Origin: Cocos nucifera
Taxonomy: Eukaryota; Streptophyta; Magnoliopsida; Arecales; Arecaceae
DNA: 64,000 nt
NCBI GenBank assembly: GCA_006176705.1
Contig: QRFJ01004197.1
Coordinates: 1 to 64,000, forward strand
Direction of reading: 5' to 3'
How positions within the stretch are numbered: the first letter of the stretch is position 1; every line of letters begins with the position of its first letter. The position numbers were made by a program, and so were the translations under genes. Shown in pieces: positions 1 through 11,340 of the stretch. The notes beneath the pieces are model-generated. The model worked only from the letters and a program-made list of their open reading frames with translations, made no database searches and was not told the DNA's origin.

Positions 1-2475
1 AAAAGAGAGAGATATAGCAGAAGATAGGTTACAGATTAGAGAAAATGGGCCTTATTGAGTCCAGTTGACTTTTGAGTCATATCAACTGTTGTGAATCTTG
101 TCTTCATAGCAATGACTAAACTCCCTTTTTTGGACATGGGGAAGAGGGCCAGCAGATTCTTGCCTGATTACACTACTGATGTTCGGCCATTCGATGTGCC
201 GGTAGAAGGCATTTATCTACTCTCATTACTTACCGATTGATCTGTCTAGGTATGGGTATCGTGTATCTTTATGAGACAAATCTGAAGCTCTTGACAGTTC
301 TAGAATTCCAGACATGAAGTAGAAAAAACAAATTGGAGAACCCATTAAGAATTCTTCGATCAGACGAGGAAGGTGAATACCTTAGCCGGGAAATATCTCA
401 AAGGACAAACTAATTCACCAAGGAAAATGAAAGTCTCTCAGATGCGAACTCCACCAGGAACACCTCAACTCAACGGGGTTTCAGAACGGAGAAATGACTC
501 TATTAGGATATGGTTGATGCCATGACTGAGCTTTCACAGCCTCCAGATCTTTTTTTGGGGACATTACATTGAGTAACTTCAATCATATTTACTAATAGGC
601 GTTCCCTCTAAAAACCGTTCCTACACGAAGGTTCCTGTATGAGATATGGCAACGGTAAGCAACCAAGTCCGAGTCATTCAGAATTTGAGATTGTCCGGCT
701 CATGTCAAAAGACAACAAGCGGACAAGTAAGAGTTTAGGTCCTTTAGAGCTTGATTCATAGGATATCTAAAGAGTCTTAGGAATACTATTTTCATTCCAG
801 AAAAACCAAATGTTGAATTGTGGTCGAAATGCCCGATTTTCTTCTTTGAAAAAACAGTATTATTTCAGAGATAGTGGCATTGGAAAGCAGATCTAAGCTT
901 GATGTGCAGAAAGTCTTACAAGCAAACGACTAAGGAACCAGTGGAACCTAAATCAAGGTTGAGGCCAATAAGAACACTACCTCCCTCCACCTCGTAGATC
1001 GAAAGAGTTTTTCCCGTCCCGACCTGAAAGATACTAGGTAATTCTTTCAGAAGGATGTAAGGAATGGTTCCTCATAGGTAATGCGTGCTCATGGTGATGG
1101 CCCAAAACCCTAAACGAGGCCCGATATCAGATATCGACTCCGAGCAATGGCTTGAGGCAAATGAAGTCAGAGATCGACTCGATGCACTCAAACAAGTCGG
1201 ACCTTGGTAGATCCCAGAAGGTATAGTAACTATTGGGTGTATGGATCTTCAAGAGAAAGAATTGGTGCAGACTTGGGGAATTTGGAGACAATTCAAGGCT
1301 AGACTGGTGGCAAAGGTTTATAGTCAACGGAAGGCATTGACCTATCAGGATACCTTTTTCCCCGGTAGTATGCTAAAATCCATTCCGGCACTTGCCTTTG
1401 CTGTCAGGCCTATTTCGATTATGAAATATGCGCAATGGACGTTAAAAACGGCATTCCTAAATGGATATCTTGAGGAAGATATCTATATGGAACAGCCGCT
1501 AGGGTTTTCACATCCAGTTGTACTGATCACGAAGGTTTTGGCAAGCTGCAAAGGTCCATAATATGGAACTTAAGCAGCATTCGGAGCTGGAACACTCGTT
1601 TCAATGATAAGTGATTCAAAAAGTTTTGGTTTTCATCAGAAAACGACGAGGAACCATCGTGTTTTCAAAAGGGTCAGTGGGAGCCTGTTTCGTCTTCCTC
1701 GTATTGTACTGGATGACATCCTCCTTATTGGGAATGATAATTTTCATGTTGACCATCAGTCAAGATGCTGGGTTGTTAAGGAATTATCCATGAAAGACTT
1801 AAGGTGAAGTCATCCTTTATTCATAGGAATTAACCGGTCCTATAAGGGATAGACCGAATAGGATGCTAGGACTTTACCGAATGATGTACATAGAGGAAGT
1901 ACTAAAGAGGATTTTAGTAGTGGAAACTCTAAGAGGGGATTTCACCCTTTGCAGAATGGTATTCATCTTTTCCCAAGAAGATTGCCCAGCAACCTGAGGA
2001 AATAGCAAACGCATGAGTAAGCTCCTTATGCTTTTTTGCAATAAGGGAGCCTCATGTCTCATGCTATAATACCGACTTGATATAGCCTATGCTGTGAAGT
2101 GTCACAAGCAGATATCAGTCAAATCCAGGTGAAGAACACTGGACTTCCTGTGAAATGTATCCTTAAGTACTTGAGAAGCACTAAGGATATGATGTTGGTC
2201 TTTGGTAATGGAGAACTCCAAGTCAAGGGATACACAGACTCGGACTTCAATGCTCGATATAGGATGATCGAAGTCGACATCTGGCAGGACTGTTTGTGCT
2301 AGGAAGAGTTTTCTAGCAAACAGCGATATCATCTCATCCGCGATTACTTGAGAAAGGTTACGGTTGAGGTCAAGAGATCAACTCCGTAGATAATGTGCAG
2401 ACCATTTCAAAGCCGTTGGGACCAGCAGAAGATGCGAAGCCCATCTTTGAGAAGATGGGACTTAGACCTTGTACC
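1..2475 (+). pseudogene. H1 Copia pol remnant (integrase, RT, RNase H)
   Basis: Broken polyprotein of a Copia retrotransposon. The first ~110 bases match the GAG-pre-integrase end of H2 and ~120-850 the integrase core. RT is clear at 1290-1520, where segments read ARLVAKVYSQR and FLNGYLEEDIYMEQPLGF. RNase H remains are at 2200-2470. No frame stays open for more than about 100 codons; one-base indels shift the frame repeatedly while residues between them stay conserved. Compared with H2, about 196 bp of RNase H are missing at ~2322, removing the central catalytic part. The protein cannot be functional as it stands. Confidence 0.8.
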
Positions 2476-2501
2476 ATTGGCTTTAGGACAAGCTGGGAGA
2501 T

Positions 2502-5098
2502 TGTTAGATTATTACTGTGCCCTAGAAGCCAGAATTGGCCTGACACTTGTAATACACTTCTAGGGGCAAAATTGTACTTTTGACTATTATTAATGAAATG
2601 GGTTATTTCTATCACACATGAATGTTTTTGATGTCTGTGATACATTTCCTTTGAGTTAAATGGTAAATGATACATTCATATTTTCAAGAGTTTAAAAATT
2701 TAAGACATGAATGAATCATTATACTCATAAAATCAGCTTCCCGACCATAGGATCATCACGAGATGGGTGATTGATCTGAAAGGGTTGGTGTAGCGATGGC
2801 TTTCTCTTTAGTGAGATGAGTTTGGGTCCTACGGTGTGGAGACACATGAGTGAGAAGTACTCAGGTACTCGTTAGAAACGAGGGCACTGGCGTCGACACC
2901 TCGAGTAGTCCATTAGGAAGTCTACCTTCTCGTCATGCTAACTCGATCTGCTTGCAGTAGTGTGTTCTAGTTCTTCTCGCACAGTATGATACTGCATCGG
3001 CCAGTTTCACCTTGAGGGTGTTATAGTTTGAACTACACCATTCACTCTTCTCGGGTGCTCTCTCTTAGGCCTATATTTGAAAGTGCTCGTTTGCTGAGTG
3101 TGAATGTTTGTGTATTATGGTGCATGTTTCATTTGTTAGGGAACTGGAGTGGCAGTTCAATATGGGATATCTTTATCTCCGCTTTCGGTGGGTAGATGGA
3201 GTAGCCCTATTATGATATTGGGAAAATCTGTCTCATGAGATCCATTTGTGTTCTAGTTGTGGTGAGATGTGGTCTGATAGTAGATAGATTATAGGAGTTT
3301 TCTAAATTTTAGATTTTCACGATTGGGATTGTCTCGAATGAATGAGTTTACTCATTGGTATTGACAGTTGAGTACTTATGGTTTGATCGAGTTTATTCCG
3401 GTTTGACTCTGGTCTTTTGAGTGTTGCTGATCGGGGTGGGTGCTTGGTGGGCTGTTCATAGTATGAGAAGAGTGTCTGTGAATCACACTGTAGGTAGCTG
3501 TACTTCAATGAGGTTTCACAATTTTTTTCAGTGGTTTGTGGTTTCTCTAGGTATTGGGGTTTCCGTACCTGATATTATTCTGGCTTAGGTTTCACTGGGT
3601 GGGTATGTTGTTGGGAGCATTAGAATGATGTTAGAAGTTGATTAGAGTGTCACGTTCTATGCCCCTGTGTCTGTGATTTTTGGATCAGAAGAGTTCGTGA
3701 TCCATTCGTAAAGGATTCGATGATGTCGAGTGTATGTGAGATGGATCAGTGGATCATAGTCCCTGAACCTGATTATGGTTGCGTGTAGTCTGTTTGGTTG
3801 TCTTAGATTAGGTCGAGCATGCATGTTATTATATGTTTGGTTGACAGGATGGGGTTTGTGTAAAATCTGGTTGTATTTCTCAAGTTAAACTGATCTATCA
3901 ATTGGTTGAATGAAAGATTCAATTCAGGTTAAGGAAATCGGCTAGCACTCGATTGAACTACACGTTTGCTTCTTTTACTATCACAAATAAGTTGTCCTGA
4001 CTGAGCCCAAAGAGTTTTGTGCTCGATCAGAGGCTTCATATGGTCCTGACTGAGTTGTCCAAGTTAGAAATAGGTTTGTCTTATTTGTAAGACATTACCT
4101 GCATTTTTCGGTCACTCTGCATTTTCTTGTCTTTGACTTTGGTCAAAAGTCTACTTTTGACTGGTCAACACATGACCTTGACCCTTTTTGGGGAACTTTT
4201 GACCACATGTCATGCACCTATTGGAGAGCTGGTGGGGCCTCTCCCCTGCCAGAACCTGGAAGGAAAGGGTGCACGCAAGGGTGGCGTGAGCCCAAGTAGG
4301 AGGGCCCCTGAGGAGTCTTGTTGGACAAGGACCTCCACCTCTCCTTTTGGATTCCAATCAGAAGTTTCTACTAAGAATCCAGTTTGACTGGTCTTTAAGG
4401 CCGCCCTTAAAGGAGGAATCCAGGGTCTCTATTCCAACCAATCCCGATTTTCAGATCTGATTTCATAAAGGGTTGTGATGGTCTGAGAAGGAAGAGGAGT
4501 TGGATCACAAGAGGTCTATAATAGACCCTCGCCCAACCTGAACTCTAAGTAAATGAAATTAGAACACGCCCGCAAAGGCTTCTCTCCCTCCTTCTCCACG
4601 CCATAGTCTCTTCTCCCTTGCTCTCCACGTCCAAAGTATTTGGACTCTTAGGCTTCGGTACGGATTCAATCAAGGAAAGGCCCGATCAGGGAAGCAAAAC
4701 TGGCGCTGCTGCAAGAAGGACGACTGCAATCTTCCAAGAGTTTGAAGATCTCCAGATCAGATCCAGATCTGATTTTTGGAGGTGTGATAGAGAGAAGAGG
4801 AATCTCCAGACTCCAAACCGAGTGATACCGATAGGCCAGACGCCTTGCGTGGGCTTAAGATCCAGACCTTCTGCTCTCAGATCAGGATCATCTACAGGCG
4901 TAATAAGGACTAGTCCAAATCCAGGTAAATTCAATTTGATTTAAATTTATCTTATTTTATTTTATTTATTAAAATAATAAGAATCAGATCTAAAATATAT
5001 CAAGATCTAATTGAGATCAAGAAAAAATTTTTAAAATATATCTCTTGATCTAATCAGATCTGGACGAACCTAGATCGGAAAATCAAGATTTCCCTTCA
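2502..5098 (+). repeat. H1 3' LTR
   Basis: Starts TGTTAGATT right after a purine stretch (AGCTGGGAGAT) that would serve as polypurine tract, and ends ...CCCTTCA. The same sequence recurs as both LTRs of H2, which fixes the ends. Length 2597 bp, longer than the H2 LTRs. The TATA segment seen in H2 reads TCTATAATAGA here (about 4510), one base shorter. Confidence 0.85.
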
Positions 5099-6348
5099 AG
5101 TGGTGCACAAAAATCCTTCTTCTTCACAATAAAACATTAGAGAAAAAATCATTCAATTTGGCACCATACAAGGGAACAGGTTTGGCTTGCATCAAACTCT
5201 ATCAAATAGAGTTAGAATTCAAAACAACCTATTTTGACTTGGTCCTCAACCAAATATCATGTAAGAAAGATATGGGCATGGGAAAGGGTGCGCGATGCTA
5301 GTTGGTGTGAGCGTGATAATCTTAGTCGACGACTAGGACTTCGTAGTTTTAAAACTTAGTCCAAGTTTGTTATTTGAACCTAATTAAATCAAAACTAATA
5401 TATAGCAACTCCAATTAGAGTAATGATCCTTAGTCCAACTAAAAAGTCTAATTAAATTAGATTAAATTTAGTTTAAATTAATTTTATTTTATTAAATTAG
5501 AAATTTGGGTGCAATAAGTTTATTGAACAAGAACTTGTTCTTCCTTGTAATTGACTATTCAATAAACCATTGACCATCACTCAAGTCCAACTAAATCTAA
5601 CTTGAAATCTTATTCAACTAGACTCATTCAATCCTTTGGCTTAATTAATTAAGCCAATTAGCAATCCGTTTTCTATCGAATCTCTCTTGTAACACTTGCA
5701 CTAGGCTCAAAACATCAAATCATATTGATTGTTTGATCTTAGAATGATTTTTAAAATCATTGATCCACAACCATCCGATCAGATCGAGACTTTTATAATG
5801 TGGTGACTCTCATAGGTTTCGAACCTAAAAGCTCAATAGATAGGAATAAATTTCTATACAATCGAGTGACCATCTAATATGATATTCGATGCCTGGATAG
5901 GTAGAATGTGTAAAGCAATACTCTTAGAATTCATATGGATATAGTTTTCATATAATTCATCCCCTTGACCTTAATGCTCATAGGATAACTCAGATTTTAA
6001 CTGTCAATCTTGATTAGGTCATCTATATTGTATTTCAAAATACCAAATCCCTCATGGATTATCTTGGCTAAGGCTTTGCTAAATTGAAACATAGTGATGC
6101 ATTTTTCTTCCCAAACTTTGGAGTGGTCAATCCCATCTTGATCACTCACCGACTTCACAAGTAACTTGACTATACCCAAAAATCTTTCATCACTATATTA
6201 AAAATTTTGGTAGGCTGGCACCAAAGCATAATGAGTTGCTTGAAAGCCACCATAGTGATCTAAGATCAAAGGGACACTTATACCCATATCCCATTAGGGC
6301 AATTCTTAATACAAAATATTCTGGAAGTTGGTCATGTTCAGTATGTGT
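5099..6348 (-). repeat. LTR G, distal part (host of the H insertions)
   Basis: Read on the minus strand, this continues 16372-16718 and resembles the 3' LTR of F (57440-58120). Shared passages include one around TAGATCACTATG and one around CAAGCAACTCA. It holds no coding sequence. H2 separates it from its proximal part, and H1 abuts the other end. I see no second LTR for this element, so it may be a solo LTR or a remnant of a larger copy. Confidence 0.6.
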
Positions 6349-8559
6349 TGGTTAGATATAGTGCCCTACAGAAGTCAGAATTGGCTGACCTTATAATACA
6401 CTGTCTAGGGCAAAAATTATAATTTTGACGTAAAATTAATAAATTGGGTTATTTTTCTATCACATATGTGTATTTAGTGTCGTGAATACATCCTTTGTAG
6501 TTAATGGAATGATAATTCAATATATCTTCAAGAGGAATAAATTTGAGAACATGAATAATCATTATTAACTCAAAAATTGCTCCGACCATAGGAATCATAC
6601 GAGGATGGTGATAGAATCCAGAAGGTTGGTGCTACAATCGCTTCTCTTTAGTAGATAAGTCTTGAGTCTACGGGTTGGAGACACCGAAGCGAGAGGACAA
6701 GGTACTCGTTAGAAGATGAGGCACTGAAGCGTGATCACCTTTTCGAGTAGTCATTAGGGAGTCTACCTTCTCATAATGACTGAATCGATGCTTGGTCAGT
6801 AGTGTGTCTGGTTCTTTAATCTGAAAGATGCATCCAGTTCACCTTGAGGTGTTTTAGTTTTTTGACTACACCATTATCGGTCTCCTAGCCATATGGAACC
6901 CTGAGAGTGTTATTTGGCATAACATGTTCAGTTTGTAGGAACTTGGATGGCACAAGAATGGAATCTATCTACCTCGGTGGGTAGAGGAGACAGCCCTATG
7001 ATGATCATGAGAATCAAGTCCAAAAATTCATCACCATGGTAGAGTGAGAATAATAAAAGAGTTTCTATTAGATTTTCACATTTGGACTTGAATCGAATGA
7101 TTACTCAATCCATGACAGAGACTAGGGTTTTGACGAGTTTCACCTAACCCTAAATCTGATTCGGGCTCAAGATAGAAGGATAATCACACAGGTAGCTGCA
7201 CCCAAGTTCCGCATTCAGCTTTGGGCTGGGGTTGCCAAATTATACTGTACTAGGTATCACTGATGGATTTTGGGACAATTTAGAATGATTTAGATATCGA
7301 CTATTTAGCTGTTCGACATCAGAAGAAGTTTTCTGATCCATTTTCGAAAGTTTCGTGAGTCCATGATAGAGATGCATGACATATCCCAGTTACCATAACA
7401 GAACTGAACCTTAATTGGGTCACACAAACAAGGTTTGAATTGGTGATCATCAATTGAACTGACTAGTTCAATTGATTGCTGAATAAGATTCAATTAGGGT
7501 TCAAGGAAATCGTGCTATGCACTCGATTGAACCTAACGTTCCTTGCTTTTAGCTATTCATAAAATAAGTTGTCCTGTCTGAGCCAAAGGAGTTTGTGCTA
7601 AAATGTAGAGGCCCTTCATATGGGTCTGAAGCTGGAGGTTGTCGCAAGTTAGAAAAGGTTGTTCTTATTTGTAAGACTTACCTACCATTTTTGGTCACCT
7701 GCGCATTTCTTATTCTTTGACTTTGGTCAAAAGTCTTTACTTGACTGGTCAAAGTTGACCAATTGACCTTTGACTTTTGACCCACATGTCTGCACGCTAT
7801 TGGTGAAGCTGTGGGGGCTTGTCCCCCTACCAGAACCTGGCAAAGGAGGAGGGGTGCATGCCAGAATTCAGGGAACTCTCTTCCCACCTAATAGATTTAG
7901 ATCTGATTTTTACAAAGGATTGTGATTGGTTTGGGAATAAGAGAAGCTGGATCCACAGTCAGTCTATAAATAAGACCCTATGCCCAACTCAAAATACAAT
8001 AATTAAATTGAGAATCAAAGTTTCCCCACCCCAGAGGCTGTTCTCCCTTCTCCATGACAAACCATCTTCTTCCTTGCTCCATCCATGTCAAAGGAGTTTT
8101 GGACCTTGGTTGGTGCCGATCTCAAATTAAAGAAAGACGTATCAAAAAGCAAGAAGGCTGCACTGCTGGCACAAGGAACGACTTGCAGATCTCAAAAGAA
8201 GTTTTGAAGATCCTGCGCAGAATCAGATTCAGATCTAATTTTTGGAGGGTTGATAGAAAGAAGAGGACTTTAAGAGTCCAGCTCGAGTGGATATCGGTAG
8301 AGGCTAGGTTGCCTTCGCGTGGCATAGATCTAGAAACTTCCATGCAAACAGATCATCAACAGGGTAATAGGATGTATCCAATATCAGGTAATTTAATTTG
8401 AGTTAATTTTAATTTTTATTTTATTTTATAATTATTAAAATAATAATAATCAGATTGAAACATTCAGATCTGATTGGGATGAGAAAAAAATTTTAAAAAT
8501 ATAATCTCTCGATCTGATCAGATTTGAAGAACTGGTCCGAAAATTAGGATTTTCCTTCA
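6349..8559 (+). repeat. H2 5' LTR
   Basis: Begins TGGTTAGATATAG (TGTTAGATATATTG in the 3' LTR) and ends TTTTCCTTCA just before the primer-binding site. Length 2211 bp. Compared with the 3' LTR it lacks about 130 bp (the stretch equivalent to 15563-15690) and carries many one-base indels. Confidence 0.85.
7965..7972 (+). promoter_or_regulatory. Likely TATA box of the H2 5' LTR
   Basis: TATAAATA in the context AGTCTATAAATAAGACCC, conserved at 15787 in the 3' LTR. It lies about 590 bp before the LTR end, a plausible U3/R position. Inferred from sequence only. Confidence 0.5.
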
Positions 8560-8561
8560 AC

Positions 8562-8573
8562 TGTATCCAGAGC
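8562..8573 (+). other. H2 primer-binding site
   Basis: TGTATCCAGAGC two bases after the 5' LTR. It matches the initiator-Met-tRNA site typical of plant Copia elements (TGGTATCAGAGC) except for small changes. Its position confirms the LTR end and the plus orientation. Confidence 0.75.
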
Positions 8574-10379
8574 ATGTCTTAAATTTTTAGATCTAATTTT
8601 AAATTTATTTTAATCAAAAATAGTATTTTAGATATCACATGAGATGTGGATCACTCTGAATTAGAAAAAATTAAAGATAAAATACTTTGATCTAAGATTA
8701 GAAGATATGCATGGACTAGTTCTAGAATAGATAGTTCTATAGAATAGTCTTGTTCTGTTCTTGATTTAATCTTTAAATCAATATTTTAGATCTTTTATTT
8801 ACTATTTTTTGATATTTAGTATTAATAATAACATCTAAAATACAAAAATAAAAATTTATTTAATTTTTGAATATCATATGAGGATATGATTGATGCATGT
8901 CTAGACTAGTGTAGAGATAGTTTTACATAATTATGCTAGATTTAGAATTTATTTTGTTAGAATTAATTTAAATCTATTTTTTTTAGAATTATTATGAGAT
9001 AATTAGATTTGAAAAATATGTATGATTATGATACATGAGCATGTTATGCAAAATTGCATAATTAGATCTGATTTGATTATGAGATATAGTGATATAGATC
9101 CTGATATTATTTTGTAGTATTGAATGTTCCTAATTAAGGAGTTCCTCTTGCCGTCCGATCATAAGAAGGAAGAGGATTTAAAGGCCTCTCTTCCATTCGA
9201 TTGGATGTTCTTATGATGTGTAGGGGTGCTGCGTGTTTCTGTGTCACCCTTAATCGAAATCCGAACTTCACTTTTTGCAAAGCTAGTCTGAACCCTAGAA
9301 TTTATGTGCATATTTGTTTTATGAACCCTACTTAATTAAGAATTAAGTTTTATGGAATAATTATTAGGTTAAAATTAGAATTTCTATCTAAGACATATTA
9401 TGAATACTGGATTCTGGGCTGGGTAGCTCAATTAGGTCTTATGTGGGTTGAGTCAAGCAGCCGACCATCAAGGAGTTCGATTAGATTGGGATCAACATGC
9501 TTTAAAATTGACCAGCCTAGATAGGATGTAAGTCTGGGTTCAAGATCGCAGTCAGCGATCAAGCAAGACTAGTAATTATGGCTCAGAGGTTAGAGTCTGG
9601 CATTGTAGGCTAACCATTGGTTCTGGTCAGATAATTTGGTGTCTAAGGTAAGTTTGCCATAGACGACGACTGGTTTTTTAATTTGGGAAGCTACTCGACC
9701 TTGAATGCGTTCTTGTACTTGTTAATGGCATATTCCTTCACCGGATCTCAACTTATATGACCATCATTGTTGACATATCTAGTAGATAACCCGAGGTTCT
9801 GAATCTGAGTGGTCATAATTTGAGCTAACCCATGCACTAGATTAGTCATAATTAGTATGACTACAAGTCTATTTAATGGATGCTGAATCAGTTGTCCTAA
9901 GAAAAGATTAAGTCTGAGGTCTTTACCATTGTAGCATATGCGGGCTTTCCGAGTTGATTGTTCTCGGACTGGATACAGTGGCTCAGTGGCACCGAGAAAG
10001 ATCAACATGTCTATTAGGCATTGGATGCTATGGGCTGGAGGATGAGTGGGCTCAATATTTCGGATGAAGGTGGAGAAGACTCATTAGGAACCAAGTCTGA
10101 TGCAATGGTGGGTCTGACTTAACTAAGGATGTCGATCAATTTCAGATATGGTGAGATTCATGAATTTAGAGATCAAGTTCGGGTCAGCCATGATTAGAGA
10201 ATCCATTGAACAGAGTTTTTCACTCATTGCTAACCCACATCAAATAACTGTTAGGTGAGGTGATGAGTCAGTTGTGAGACCGCACCCCTCCACTAGAAGT
10301 TCATTAATCGTGCGAGATTTTTAGCATCTCTAATCGAAGAGTATAGGGATTAGCGGAAAATAGTGGGGCTAAATCTTGT
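8574..10379 (+). other. H2 leader, no gene recognised
   Basis: About 1.8 kb between the primer-binding site and recognisable gag. The first 600 bp are AT-rich. No frame resembles a known protein. A weak minus-strand open stretch at 9748-10008 is not convincing. Probably untranslated leader plus badly broken gag start. Confidence 0.5.
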
Positions 10380-11340
10380 TTAAAAATAAAATCCTAAACC
10401 AATTGGTCAAGTCAAAACTTACAATATTAACTAGAAATCTTTGAACTCTCTACAGAAAATGTTGCATCCAATCCATTGCACGTATCCTGGACACACATTA
10501 GACTGACTGACCTATCTATAAAGATTGACTCAGGAACTAACAAAATTAATTTGGTTCTGAGAAATTAACCCATGTTTTTGGACCAGGACCCTCCTATCTT
10601 ACAGCCCGTCCTCTGTTGAATAGAGAGCATCTTTTGAAAAATGGATGATTGAAGATAATAAGGCCAGATATTAACATGTTGGGACTCGATGTCTGATGAA
10701 GCTCCAGCCGCCAACATGAAGGAATACGGGACTGCTCCGCCAAATGTTGGCTCACCTACAAGAATATTTGGTGAACAGAGGTCGCGCAGCCAAATATCAA
10801 GTCACAAAATGACTTTTTAAGGCTAAGATACGGTGATGGGACAGTCAGTCCAAGATCACTTGTCTGACAATGTCAAGGATCATGGAAGAGCTTGAGAAGC
10901 TCGGTGTAGAAGTTAAACTTGAGACCTGCAAATGATATAATTCGCAATCCTTGACTGATGCCATATGGGCAATTCAATCATGAATTACCACGAATGCATA
11001 AACTTCAAAGAATTCTTGGCGAAGTTAATGAATATGCTGGTTACCGTTGAGCTTTCTTGAAAAGTTCTAAAAGGCTCAGTTCTTGCTATGGAACGGGACG
11101 TCTTCCAAAAAAAGTTCTTATGCGGAAGAAAAAGAAGTCGTGAAAAAGCAAAAGTGGAAGGATCAAAGAAGAAGAGGCAGAACCGAAGAAAAAGAGGATC
11201 GATGTCAAAAGGAAAGTGTTTTCCATTGGCACAACGACGGCCATTGGAAGCGAACTTGCCCTACCTCCTGGCCACCCTTAAAGAACAAGGAAGGAAGGTC
11301 CTTCTGGAGGTATGCTCGTATTCGAGCAAAAATGTGAATG
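10380..11340 (+). pseudogene. H2 Copia gag (UBN2-type) remnant
   Basis: Nucleocapsid/capsid gene of the element. Pieces in shifting frames match the plant Copia gag: around 10690-10800 the translation gives MSDEL, then an alanine/leucine stretch with FGEQRS-like residues; around 10860-10960 a segment follows the usual EELEKLGV. A lysine-rich linker at 11090-11210 precedes a CCHC-type knuckle near 11220-11260 (FHWHNDGHWKRTCP), in which the first two cysteines are lost or altered. Many one-base indels break it. Confidence 0.7.

Larger units (their letters stand above)
1..5098 (+). mobile_element. Copia element H1, truncated by window start
   Basis: This is the 3' part of a Ty1/Copia LTR retrotransposon: the end of pol followed by a 2.6-kb 3' LTR. 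Position 1 corresponds to about 11395 in the complete sister copy H2, so the 5' LTR, gag and protease lie outside the window. The order integrase, RT, RNase H, LTR is read directly and is the Copia order. The element ends inside the minus-strand LTR called G here. Its reading frame is broken many times by short indels. Confidence 0.85.

Noticed and set aside
9748..10008. Possible minus-strand gag piece in the H2 leader
   Set aside because: Some residues look retroelement-like, but no motif or flanking evidence supports it.
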